64,000 nt of DNA from Brassica napus (Eukaryota > Streptophyta > Magnoliopsida > Brassicales > Brassicaceae), in contig NW_026014894.1 of NCBI RefSeq assembly GCF_020379485.1, positions 248,001-312,000 of the forward strand, given 5' to 3'. A program made the translations under genes and the position numbers. The notes below the pieces were generated by a model. The model saw nothing but the letters and a program-made list of their open reading frames with translations. It made no database searches and was not told the DNA's origin. Positions 43,609 to 53,390 of this stretch are shown piece after piece. The stretch's first letter is position 1; the number at the start of each line of letters is the position of its first letter.

Positions 43609-44185
43609 ATGGATTCAAACGAGTTAAGCATGGTGGAGAAGACAAGATCAAGATGTGAAGAGAAGAAAGAGAGAGAAAACGAGTGTGGTTGGCCAATCTG
43701 GATAAAGACAGCTTTGGAGAGCTGTGGGATTTGGAGTAATCATGTAAAGGAAGAGCCTTCAAAGGTGACAGCTGCTGAGAAAGATCAGACAGCAAGTTTG
43801 GAGGAGATTCAAGTAAAGGTGGAACCTTTAAAGGAGGTAGCTGCTGAAGAAGGTCAGACAGCAAGATTGAAGGTTCATGAAGCCAAGGGTGTGATCCGAG
43901 ACTGGAAACATGGAAACGGTGAGTTGTATCAGCTTGTGGGAAGGCTGAAATGTGTATGGTCGGAGTTAGATGTGTTGAGGCCAAGCACAGCAGATCCGAA
44001 AGTGATTCAAGAAAGGCAGGAACAAGATGTTTTATTTAACCTTCTTGTGTATGGGATTTGTAAGCTTGTTCAACATGTGCGTGGTGTGTGTGGGAAGAAC
44101 AAGGGATCAACTCAGTGGAAAGGTGGTACAAGCTGTAAAAGGAGAAGGTTGAGAAAGTTTTCCAAGGTGTGGTTCATGATGAGAG
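43609..44185 (+). pseudogene. gag-pol: Gag fragment of R11 (no zinc knuckle seen)
   Basis: ATG 43609 (MDSNELSMVEKTRSRCEEKK). NECGWPIWIKTALESCGIWSNH aligns with NEWGWFSQMKTTLKRCGVWRNH of R6 and with NYLLWSRLVK of the other families. A lysine/glutamate-rich stretch with two related halves (AAEKDQTASLEE, AAEEGQTARLKV) follows, then ELYQLVGRLKCVWSELDVLRPSTADP. Basic tail CKRRRLRKF. The frame runs into R12 at 44186, so the last few codons of the open frame (to 44196) are not Gag. The segment where a knuckle would be is truncated, so its absence here cannot be proved. Confidence 0.82.
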
Positions 44186-44399
44186 TGTTGAGATGAGCTG
44201 AGTATATGGATATGAAGAGATAAGGAGTTGAAGAGAAGAGGAGATGAAGTACTTAGGGAAGTTTGGGAGAGTATGGTACGGCTGGCCGTACAAGGCCGTA
44301 CAAGGCCGTACAAGGCCGTACAAGCCGTACCAACCAAACCTCAACCAAAACTTACCATACCCTATCCAAGTGAGACGGTAACTAAGGAGGAGTGACTTG
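44186..44399 (+). mobile_element. R12: start of an LTR, cut by R13
   Basis: Starts TGTTGAGATGAGCTGAG within the R11 gag (left target copy would be GAGAG) and runs 214 bases with an LTR-like layout before R13 begins at 44400. Not the R11 LTR, from which it differs strongly. Six CCGTAC-type motifs. Whether it is a full element or a solo LTR cannot be told; the rest is beyond the window. Confidence 0.75.
44276..44330 (+). promoter_or_regulatory. CCGTAC array in R12 LTR, exact ten-base period
   Basis: GTACGG at 44276, then CCGTAC at 44286, 44296, 44306, 44316 and 44325. Four consecutive CCGTACAAGG units are exactly ten bases long, so all sites face the same side of the helix. Most carry CCGTACAA, the fuller SBP/SPL consensus. 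Confidence 0.6.
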
Positions 44400-44977
44400 T
44401 GTTGAAGAGTTAAGTATAAAGATGTGAAGCACAAAGGGGTTAAGACTGAAGAGAGTATGTTAAGCATTGGTGTGATGGGAGAGGTTCACAATGGCCTGAC
44501 CGTACAAGGCCGTACAAGGCCGTACGGTCTGTACACATTCAGATAAGTGAAACCTCGACCACGGTCACAAGAAGTTACCCGAGTAACTCATGTGGAAAGG
44601 AGAGGCTTTGGCTGATGGATCAGACCGTTGGAGGATAAGAAGAGGCGCGGCTTGACAGGCTGGCACAGCTGGAAAGGCAAGAGCATCTTGGTCCAAGATG
44701 CCAGATGCTCCAAGCATGTGGGGAAGCTGATTGGCCGGTCCAAAGAAAGCTTATCCTCTCCTTGTTGACTTCACATGCTTAGCTTAGCTCTTTGATTTCG
44801 AAAACCCTTATGATCTCACACTATATATTGTAACTCTTGTCATTAATAATAAATCATACAGTTCTGAGTTTATCTCTGTAAGTTCATACTCTCTTAATCA
44901 TGATTCTAGTCTAATCTCTTCATAATTCATTCTCTTCCTTAATCTTCTCTAAATCATTTCATTCTCTTAATCTTATA
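44400..44977 (+). repeat. R13 5' LTR (578 bp)
   Basis: Starts TGTTGAAGAGTTAAG, ends TCTTAATCTTATA. CCGTAC at 44500, 44510 and 44520 (exact ten-base period), GAAAACCCTT near 44800, TATATA at 44822-44827. Confidence 0.94.
44500..44525 (+). promoter_or_regulatory. CCGTAC array in R13 5' LTR
   Basis: Three CCGTAC copies exactly ten bases apart, the last within CCGTACGG. The 3' LTR copy near 55711-55746 has the same layout plus one more CCGTAC created by a T/C difference. Confidence 0.55.
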
Positions 44978-44995
44978 TGGTATCAGAGCCAGGTT
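44978..44995 (+). other. R13 primer-binding site (tRNA-iMet)
   Basis: TGGTATCAGAGCCAGGTT, perfect, next to the LTR. Leader to 45068. Confidence 0.95.
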
Positions 44996-45068
44996 CCCCA
45001 TTTCCTGGTTTCTAAATCTCAGTAATCTTCAGCTTCATTTCATTTACGGTTGTTCTTAAACATTTGGA

Positions 45069-47349
45069 ATGGAAGAAAGCAAGAGCAAGGCTCTCTCGGT
45101 TGCGGTTACGTTGAAGGGTGGTACTAACTACCTGTTGTGGTCTCGCTTGGTGAAAGCGGCAGTTGGGAGCAAGGGTTTATGGAGCCATATCTCAGATGGA
45201 GCTCCGAAACCAGTTGCTAAAGAAGGAGAAGGCGGTCAAGAGCTGATGGTGGTAGATCAAGAGAAGTGGGATCAAGATGACTTGAAGGTGCTTACGGTAC
45301 TACATGGGTCACTTGAAGCTTCAATCCTGGAAGCCTACAGTTACTGTGAGACGCCAAAGGACCTGTGGGATACGCTCCAAAAGGTCTACGGTAACATCTC
45401 TAATCTGAGCCGTGTGTTTGAGTTGAAGAGATCAATCAACACACTTGTGCAAGAAGAGGTGGAGTTTACTAAACACTTGGGAAAGTTCAGAGCCTTATGG
45501 TCTGAGCTAGAGATGCTGAGGCCTAACACCACTGATCAAGATGTTCTCATGGAGAAAAGAGAGCAGGATCCGGTCTACAATGACCTCATCAAGCACATCT
45601 TGAGATCACCAAAGCTCCCTTCCCTTGAAGATGTATGTGCGCAGATACAAAGAGAGGAGGGATCAGTTGGGTTGTTTGGAGGAAAGGGGGAGCTTACACT
45701 CGCGAATCAAGCTGATGCTATCCAAGCAAACAAAGCGGCTTACAGGACTGAGGAAGGGAAGTTTGGAGGGAAGTGTGATCATTGCAAGAAGCAGGGCCAT
45801 AAGAGGAGCCAATGCTGGATTCTACACCTCCACCTCAAGCCTACCAAGTTCATGAGGGATAGAGAGGCAAGGGCGCATTTTTCTGATGGAGCTAGTGAAG
45901 CTGGAACATCCGGAGCTGGACAGGCCATGCGAGAAGGTGAAGGGAAGGCCTTAACAACTCAGCACACTCCGGGGAAGAGCACTGATGGTGAGATGATAAG
46001 GAGATCAGACATTGATACCCTTATCAAAGCTCTCAAGGAGAATGGTAACTGTATGAACACTCCTCTAGGATACTCTCTTGCTACATCATACATTGATAGA
46101 ACTCATGGTTATCTAAGTCATAACAGTGAGATAAATGATGCATCTAGATTTCTAAACAGCTTGAATGATTTGCCTAGAACACTTGCTGCTAAAAATGTGA
46201 TAAAACCTTTGATTGTAGATTCAGGTGCATCTCATCACATGATTAGTGACACTAGTCTCATTAAGGATATAGAACCTGATTGCAAATGGTGATACAATTG
46301 CAATTAAAGGGATAGGAAATCTAAATCTGTTTGATAAGGAGTCTAAAGCTTTCTATATGCCTGAATTCACATCAAATTTATTATCTGTTAAAAGATGTAC
46401 TACTGATTTACATTGTAATGTTATCTTTAGTCCTAATGATGTGAAGTTTCAGGATATTGACACAAGAAAGATGATTGGCAAGGGAGTTACCAAAGGAGAG
46501 CTTTATATGCTAGAAGACATAGCTCCCATTTCCAATTCAAGTTTCTCGTTTAGTTCTATCTCTAGTTTGAATAATGATGCATTATGGCATGCTAGATTAG
46601 GTCATCCACATGTTAGGGCTTTAAGCTTAATGTTACCAGGTGTCATGTTTAAAAATAATGAATGTGAAGCATGTATCTTGGGCAAACATTGTAAGACAGT
46701 CTTTAAAAACTCAACTACTATATATGAGAAATGCTTTGATCTTGTGCATTCTGATGTTTGGACTGCTCCTTGCTTGTCTAGAGAAAATTATAAGTACTTT
46801 GTAACATTCATTGATGAAAAATCCAAATACACCTGGATAACACTCATTAAAACTAAGGATAGAGTTCTTGAAGCATTTAAAAACTTTCAAGCTTATGTAT
46901 CTAACCATTATAATGCCAAGCTTAAGATTTTCAGATCAGATAATGGTGGGGAGTATACAAGCAATGCCTTCAAGCAACACCTAGCCCTACACGAAATCCT
47001 TCATCAAACTAGCTGTCCTTACACTCCACAACAAAATGGTGTGGCTGAGAGAAAGAACAGACATCTAATGGAGGTTGCAAGATCAATGATGTTTCAAACC
47101 AATGTCCCAAAGAGATTTTGGAGTGATGCTGTGATCTCAGCCTGCTACTTGATCAACCGAATTTCTACAAGAGTCTTGGAAGATCAATCACCGTTTGAAG
47201 TACTGAATAAGGTCAAGCCATCTCTAAGCCATTTGAGAGTGTTCGGAAGCCTATGTTATGTGCTGATTCCAGGAGACATGAGGAACAAGTTGGAGCCTAA
47301 GAGTACCAAAGCCATGTTTGTGGGATACTCAACAACACAAAGAGGATAC
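45069..47349 (+). pseudogene. gag-pol: Gag-Pol of R13, part 1 (Gag to integrase)
   Basis: ATG 45069 (MEESKSKALSVAVTLKGGTN). Gag with NYLLWSRLVK and CCHC CDHCKKQGHKRSQC. A 30-base in-frame deletion near 45570 removes the QVFGLLLTLN-type block of the Gag core. Protease VDSGASHHM is followed by a 17-base deletion near 46278 (relatives have the HVMIANGD segment), which shifts the frame. The next frame runs 46357-47349 with integrase HARLGHPH, CEACILGKHC, HSDVW, RSDNGGEY and NGVAERKNRH, up to TTQRGY where R14 interrupts. Two lesions besides the insertion make it non-functional. Confidence 0.92.
47345..47349 (+). repeat. Target-site duplication of R14 (GATAC)
   Basis: GATAC at 47345-47349 and 53386-53390. 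Without R14 the R13 frame reads GYKCID across the site, as in relatives (GYKCFDP, GYKCYDP). Confidence 0.95.
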
Positions 47350-48325
47350 TGTTGAACTGAAGAGAAGATGGAGCTTGTACAATCATAGGGCAAGCTCTAG
47401 AAGATGTCTAGAAGAGTTCAATCAAGCTTCAGAAGTGTTCTGAAGTAGTTATCTTGTGAGGTTAAGTCTAGGAAAGACTTAGACTGATCATGTGAAGAGG
47501 TGGAGGAGTTAGAGAGAAGATGGCATGAAGTGCAAAGATAGGGCGTCGGTACGAATCAGTACGGACAGTACGGCCTTGTACGGCCATGGGTGAACCAAGA
47601 AGAGGAATGGATAGACTTAGGAAGAAGAATGGGTGATGTGCATACTTAGGGCGAGTGTACGGACCGGCCAGGACGTACATCGACCGTACAACACCCGGGA
47701 CTCATCCATTCATCCGGTTCAGCCAAAAGAAGAATGTGCAAGGATAGGGGGCAGCTTGTCTGAACTCTTATGACCGTTGGAGACTTAAGGAGAGGAAGGA
47801 AATATTCCTTATGAGCTGTGTGATCCAAAGAGACAGGCTGGAAAGTAAAATTGGCTTTACCTTTACAGCCTTATCTCCACACTGTCTCATCTTGGCCATT
47901 GATTCAAAATGAGCCAATCTCTCCCCTTCATTCAAATCAGGCGTGCCTCCCTTGACAGCTTGCACCAGAACATCCAAGACCAGCCTTCTCTCATCCTAGC
48001 CATCCATTCTATCTTTTAATTACAGCCTTAGGATATAGGTTTATGATCTGATTCATGTAAAGGCATATATAAGCCATTTGTATGCATTTTGTAAACTCTA
48101 AGTGAGTAAGGGGGATTTTCCCTTCTCCTTCATAGTCTCTGGTTACTTAATCTCTCAGTCTCTCTAATCTCTTAATCTCTCACTCAAAGTCTCTTAATCT
48201 CACACCATTCTTATTCTTCCATCAGTCTCTCTTTTATTCTCTTCCATTATTGTCACAAGACAAGATCTCTTGCCCTTAAGGGCGTGTTCATCACACACAC
48301 AACCTGAACTCTGTTAAAACTTATA
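47350..48325 (+). repeat. R14 5' LTR (976 bp)
   Basis: Starts TGTTGAACTGAAGAGAAG, ends TTAAAACTTATA. GTACGG at 47559, 47568 and 47578 and further CCGTAC/GTACGG at 47650-47690. TATATAA at 48066-48072. Confidence 0.93.
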
Positions 48326-48341
48326 TGGTATCCGAGCCAGG
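48326..48341 (+). other. R14 primer-binding site, split by R15
   Basis: TGGTATCCGAGCCAGG followed, after R15 and its second target copy, by TT. One mismatch to the iMet complement (CCGAG for CAGAG). The solo LTR sits inside the site. Confidence 0.88.
48337..48341 (+). repeat. Target-site duplication of R15 (CCAGG)
   Basis: CCAGG at 48337-48341 and 48924-48928, flanking the solo LTR. Confidence 0.95.
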
Positions 48342-48923
48342 TGTTGAGATGAGATGAGTAATAAGAAGAGAAGAGATGATGGGTTGAGATAACTGAAGGG
48401 GAGGAAGCTTCGGAATGAATGGGAGTGTTTGGCTCTACCTAGGCCGTACGGCCGTACCATCCGTACATGGGAGGATCGGCCAAACATCGACCATAAACTT
48501 ACCCGAGTAACACGGTTAGGAAGAAGGAGTTACTCAAGTCTATTACCATCTGATCTATCCGTTGGAAAGGATAAGGGAAGAGCCTTGGACAGGTTGGCAC
48601 AGCTGGAAAAGGGAAAGGAGCTTTTGGGACAGCTAAGAGATGCCAAAAGCGTGTGAGACACTTCATTGGATAGATTTGAATTAGGTTGTTGACTCCACAT
48701 GCTTTCTCTTCTCTCTAGTTACGAAAACCCTACTTGTTCCTTCATATAAATATGTAACCTCACTCATGAATAAGATTAAGCAAGTTTTGAGTCTTTCTCT
48801 TAGTCTTTAATCTCAATGGTTCCATATTAGACTCATAATCTCATTTCATACTCTAATCTTCTCTAAATCGATTCTACTCTTCTCTAAACACTCAGATTAC
48901 TCTAAACATTACTAAAAGTGATA
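48342..48923 (+). mobile_element. R15: solo LTR (582 bp)
   Basis: A single LTR, TGTTGAGATGAGATGAG to AAAAGTGATA, with a five-base target duplication and no internal region: the normal outcome of recombination between the two LTRs of an element. Same LTR family as R1. CCGTAC at 48444, 48452 and 48461; CACATGCTTT, GAAAACCCT and TATAAAT in the usual order. Confidence 0.93.
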
Positions 48924-48928
48924 CCAGG

Positions 48929-49364
48929 TTCATCAGAACTTGGTTCCAGCTTCAGCTCAAGCACAAGCTCACTCCCATGCCATTTTCAAGCTATTGAAGC
49001 TGTTGAAGAACTTCTATCCAGCCGGCTGTGTAATCTCTTCAAGATGAAGTTTTGCTCATCCATGGCATGTATAAAAGCTATCCTAAGTCCATCATACTCT
49101 CTCATGACCGCCCTGAAGAAAGAAGGCAATTGGAAGCATGTCCAAGCCTTTCCCATTCACTGTCCAAGAAGAAACCTTCCAAGGAGGAAGCTTTCAGCAT
49201 TGGTACCTGTGTGGCGAATCAAACATGAAGAAAGGAGGTGTCTTTGGCATGGTGGGTTCAAGGAGAAAGGCCACGTAAAGAAGGAGATGTTGGTTTGTCC
49301 ATTTATGATGCAGATTGCCTTGGAGGCTCAAGGAACAAGCACTGGTTCCTTGGTTGTAAGCTAA
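48929..49364 (+). other. R14 5' internal region with a 148-codon open frame
   Basis: An open frame covers 48918-49364, partly inside R15 at its start. An internal ATG begins MKFCSSMACIKAILSPSYS. It ends with RRCLWHGGFKEKGHVKKEMLVC, faintly like a decayed CCHC knuckle but without the proper spacing. No resemblance to the Gag of the coding families that I can defend. It could be chance or a remnant of an ancestral gag. Confidence 0.25.
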
Positions 49365-52300
49365 ACCTTTTTCCCTTGTTTAAAGCTTGTGTCTTTATGA
49401 TATTGTTGTGATGTTGTGATTGAAAACCTAAGGATATGTTTAAGATTGCTAAATGAAAATGAGTTTAGAATCTGTCCGAGGATATTTAAAAAGTCTTGTT
49501 TGGTGTCTGAAATGTTTAAAAATGCTTAACCTTGATTCTAGTGATGCTTGTTAGGGAGTTAGAATTTGTCTAAACCTGATTGCATTCATGAAATGAAATC
49601 ACCAAAGGTTATGCATTGTGTCTGATGTTGGTTGATAATGTTATTTCTTAATCCCAGCTCTAAATGAATGTGTATTAATGTGCTAAATGCTACTGTTAAA
49701 ACTAGGTGCATTCATATGTTAGAGACTGATAAAGATCAAAGCATTTTATCATCTTGCGGCCGTCTTACATTGAAGCATTAGATTCATGTCTAAGTGCTGA
49801 GTAAAGAAGCTCTTAAGAGTGCCTAAGTAACTTGTCTTGAATCTGTTAGGATCTTGCTTGTACTTAGAGAGTTAGCTTGCAAAGAATAGAACCTGATAAT
49901 GCATTGTGTCTATCTGTTGCATTGCTTGTGATAGTGGGAATCAAACTTGATAAGTTATTAATCAAGATTTGACATCAATAAGATTGAAAATGGTTAAATG
50001 CTTAATGTCAGTTCCAAATTAAATTGTCTTGTTAATATGATAGATTATATTATCATGCTTGCTGTCATGAGTTAGAAACTGATTAAGATTAATGCATACT
50101 GCCTTGTTGCTGCCTTGTATTGTTACATTTAGATTAAATTCTAAGTTGCATATTAAGGAGGGTTTAAAATTGCCTAAATACTTTGACTTGAATCTGATAA
50201 GGTCTTTCTTAGTATTTAGAGAATGGTTGCTTGCATAGATAAGAACTTGACATTGTCTTGATTCTATCTAATGTTATAAAGCTTGAGACATTGGTGATCA
50301 AACTTGATGAAGTCAAGGATTGATCCCAATGCAGTTGTGTCTTATCTTTGCTAGAGTTTGAGTGATGTTTCAGGTTCACAAAAGGTGTTCCTAGTTCATC
50401 ATCAAATCCGAGTTGAAAGAGAAAGAATGGTGCCATTGTGTGTGCAATGGAGAGTTATTACAAGAAGGGTGAAGCGCAGATGGTTGTAAAACCTACTTGA
50501 AGCTCACTGGTCTTCCTCTTACCATTGCAAGTAACTGAAGAAGAAGCCAACCGGGTCTAGGCAGTGGCGTGCCTAGTCAAGAGGGTGCTCAAACTAAGAC
50601 AGAGCACTCTTGGCTGTGTGAAGAAGAAGGCTACTCTATCAAGGCGGCTTCTATTGTGAGGTGATTGAAAAAGTAGCTGAAGCTTCCACAAGCATTCCAT
50701 CATGGTGGCAAATTCAGAAGGGTGATTGCAATAAGAGAAGAAGAAAAAGTGGGGATTCAAGTGACAAATTTAAGAACCACTCTTCATTATCTGAACCAAG
50801 GGAGTAAACCTAGTCTCATCTATTTTAATATGTCTTGATAGGTCTATCTCTTGATTATACTCTGTGCTTTCCCTATTTCCGTTAAGAGTTTATTGCTTCT
50901 AGTAGAATGTCTAGGCTAATTGCACTAAAAATGTTTTGCTGCTGCATTGTCTTATTGATATTAAGTAATGTCTAGAGTCCCAGAATCTCATGTTCTGTTC
51001 ATTGCATTGTCTTGTGTGTTGCCATAACTTGAATCATCATGAATGTGTTGTAGAATTGAGTAGAATGTCTCTGCTACTTGCATCATGATTGATAAGTTGC
51101 TTTGCATACATAAGCATGACTCATACTGTCTAAATTCAATCCTATTGTTATCTGATACTATTGCCTATGTTTAATCCATCAATGAAAGTCTTGCATCAAT
51201 TAGAAATTGTCTAAGTTACTTGCATCATTGGTTTTGATTGAAACTGTTGTGCATAGACTTAATATTGCTCATGGATTGAACCTGTTGCATTCATATAGCT
51301 AAAGCCTTAAGATTGTGCATTCATGTAGTAATGCATTTAAAAATGAGCCTAAATTGCAAATGTAAGCTTGCATTGCATTTAGAGAACTTAAAAATAGAAC
51401 GTGCATTGTCATTGCTAGAGATTGAAATCTGCTTGTCTTGACTCAGTCCAGTTCTGATTGTTGCTATGCCATAGTTAAATCCATCAGTGATGTCTTATAA
51501 GCATTTAGAAGTATGTCTAAGCTATTTGAATCATTGGCTTTGATAAAACTAGTGAGCATAAGCATGAATTGAGTCACTCTTGTCGCCTTGATTGCATAAG
51601 TATCATCTAGGCTTGTGTTTCATTTGGGTTGAATCTATTTCATTCATAGAGTTAGTATGTAACCTAATGCATTCATCTATTGTTGCATTTAAAAAAAAAA
51701 AAACTGAATTGATTGTCTTTGCTTGATTGTCTTGATTGTCTAGCCTGTTTCAAGTATCATATATTATTGTGGCATTGGTGATCAAACAGGATGGATAATC
51801 TTGGTTTGATCCCAATGGGATGATCTGATCTTGCATTGAGTTGTGGTGGTGTTAGGTACACAAGGAATGTGATACATGTAACTCGCCAACAACCAAGAAT
51901 GTAAAGACAAAGGTCTTGTGCCATTGCATATCATCACTAGGACATGTTAGTCCATAATCTACAGGAAGTGTAGTGTGATTGAGTATGCAATGAGGGATGG
52001 CCATTGCATAATACCATTGGACATATCTAGTCCTTAGTCTACAGGAAGTGTAGCATGGGTCATTATGCAATGAGAGTTGTGTCTTGTGAGACTCTCTATG
52101 GTGATTCAAACACCCTAGTTCCTGGTTAAGGAAGAGAGTAAACTCACAAGAAGAAAGCTATCATGAAAGATGATAGTTATTAGACCATGGAGATGCATAG
52201 GATCATCACAAGCTTAGCTCCTTCTGGTAAAGGTTCTAAGCTTGTGGGGGAGTCTTAATGCATATGATCCATGGTCAGTAACAAGTCTTTGCAAAGGCTT

Positions 52301-52410
52301 CTACAAGGATCATCAACCGGACCAAGTCAGTGGCGTGTCTAGGCAAGAGGCTATTCAGAGCAGCCTTGGCGAGTAAGGAAGAAATCTCTCCATCAATGCG
52401 GCTTCAATGA
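49365..52410 (+). other. R14 non-coding internal region
   Basis: About 3 kb with no convincing ORF. Alternating T-rich, intron-like stretches and purine-richer blocks. Two loosely similar modules can be followed: 49365-50760 and 50790-52400. Each has a GATCAAACTTGATG/GATCAAACAGGATG box, a TTTCAGGTTCACAA/GTTAGGTACACAA box, a GTGCCATTG box, and CAGTGGCGTG(C/T)CTAG. The 51405-52410 part matches R3. It includes a 14-base A-run-like tract near 51690, and the two 80-base tandem units at about 51921-52079. Confidence 0.6.
52210..52252 (+). other. Internal HP2-PPT look-alike in R14
   Basis: AAGCTTAG (52210-52217) pairs with CTAAGCTT (52236-52243), then GTGGGGGAG (52244-52252). Counterpart of 33845-33887 in R3, with one change in the purine tract. 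The genuine HP1-HP2-PPT module seen in R3 at 34373-34483 is absent: R14 jumps from GCTTCAATGA (52401-52410) to its LTR. Confidence 0.6.
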
Positions 52411-53385
52411 TGTTGAACTGAAGAGAAGATGGAGCTTGTACAATCATAGGGCAAGCTCTAGAAGATGTCCAGAAGAGTTCAATCAAGCTTCAGAAGTGTT
52501 CTGAAGTAGTTATCTTGTGAGGTTAAGTCTAGGAAAGACTTAGACTGATCATGTGAAGAGGTGGAGGAGTTAGAGAGAAGATGGCATGAAGTGCAAAGAT
52601 AGGGCGTCGGTACGAATCAGTACGGACAGTACGGCCTTGTACGGCCATGGGTGAACCAAGAAGAGGAATGGATAGACTTAGGAAAAGAATGGGTGATGTG
52701 CATACTTAGGGCGAGTGTACGGACCAGCCAAGACGTACATCGACCGTACAACACCCGGGACTCATCCATTCATCCGGTTCAGCCAAAAGAAGAATGCGCA
52801 AGGATAGGGCGCGGCTTGTCTGAACTCTTATGACCGTTGGAGACTTAAGGAGAGGAAGGAAATATTCCGTATGAGTTGTGTGATCCAAAGAGACAGGCTG
52901 GAAAGTAAAAGTGGCTTTACCTTTACAGCCTTATCTCCACACTGTCTCATCTTGGCCATTGATTCAAAATGAGCCAATCTCTCCCCTCCATTCAAATCAG
53001 GCGTGCCTCCCTTGACAGCTTGCACCAGAACATCCAAGACCAGCCTTCTCTCATCCTAGCCATCCATTCTATCTTTTAATTACAGCCTTAGGATATAGGT
53101 TTATGATCTGATTCATGTAAAGGCATATATAAGCCATTTGTATGCATTTTGTAAACTCTAAGTGAGTAAGGGGGATTTTCCCTTCTCCTTCATAGTCTCT
53201 GGTTACTTAATCTCTCAGTCTCTCTAATCTCTTAATCTCTCACTCAAAGTCTCTTAATCTCACACCATTCTTATTCTTCCATCAGTCTCTCTTTTATTCT
53301 CTTCCATTATTGTCACAAGACAAGATCTCTTGCCCTTAAGGGCGTGTTCATCACACACACAACCTGAACTCTATTAAAACTTATA
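52411..53385 (+). repeat. R14 3' LTR (975 bp)
   Basis: Starts TGTTGAACTG without a preceding purine tract; ends TTAAAACTTATA before GATAC. Confidence 0.93.
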
Positions 53386-53390
53386 GATAC

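Larger units (their letters stand above)
42924..44185 (+). mobile_element. R11: Ty1/copia element of the R6 branch, 5' part
   Basis: 5' LTR, PBS, leader and most of gag, then cut at 44186 by the start of another LTR (R12). The LTR and Gag resemble R6, not the other families. Expected left target copy CGTAC (42919-42923). The rest lies right of the window. Confidence 0.87.
47350..53385 (+). mobile_element. R14: non-coding LTR element of the R3 family
   Basis: Two LTRs of 976 and 975 bp, about eleven substitutions and one single-base indel apart, flanked by GATAC. The internal region (48326-52410) has an iMet PBS variant but no gag or pol, and no PPT next to the 3' LTR. Colinear with the R3 fragments. 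It preserves the pre-insertion sites of R4, R5 and R6, which let me place those boundaries exactly. Size and lack of coding fit a large retrotransposon derivative that relies on proteins from other elements. Confidence 0.92.

Noticed and set aside
43445..43984. 179-codon minus-strand open frame
   Set aside because: Antisense to R11 leader and gag, with low-complexity L/S/P composition caused by purine-rich sense codons.
44276..44330. CRISPR-like or satellite array
   Set aside because: The ten-base CCGTACAAGG unit has no spacers and is confined to the LTR U3, so it is best read as clustered protein-binding motifs.
44186..44399. 3' LTR of R11 after an internal deletion
   Set aside because: The sequence is unlike the R11 5' LTR (CCGTAC array present, different start), so it must be a separate insertion.
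49190..49320. Zinc knuckle in the R14 open frame (RRCLWHGGFKEKGHVKKEMLVC)
   Set aside because: The spacing is not CX2CX4HX4C and the surrounding frame has no other Gag feature. Kept only as a low-confidence remnant.
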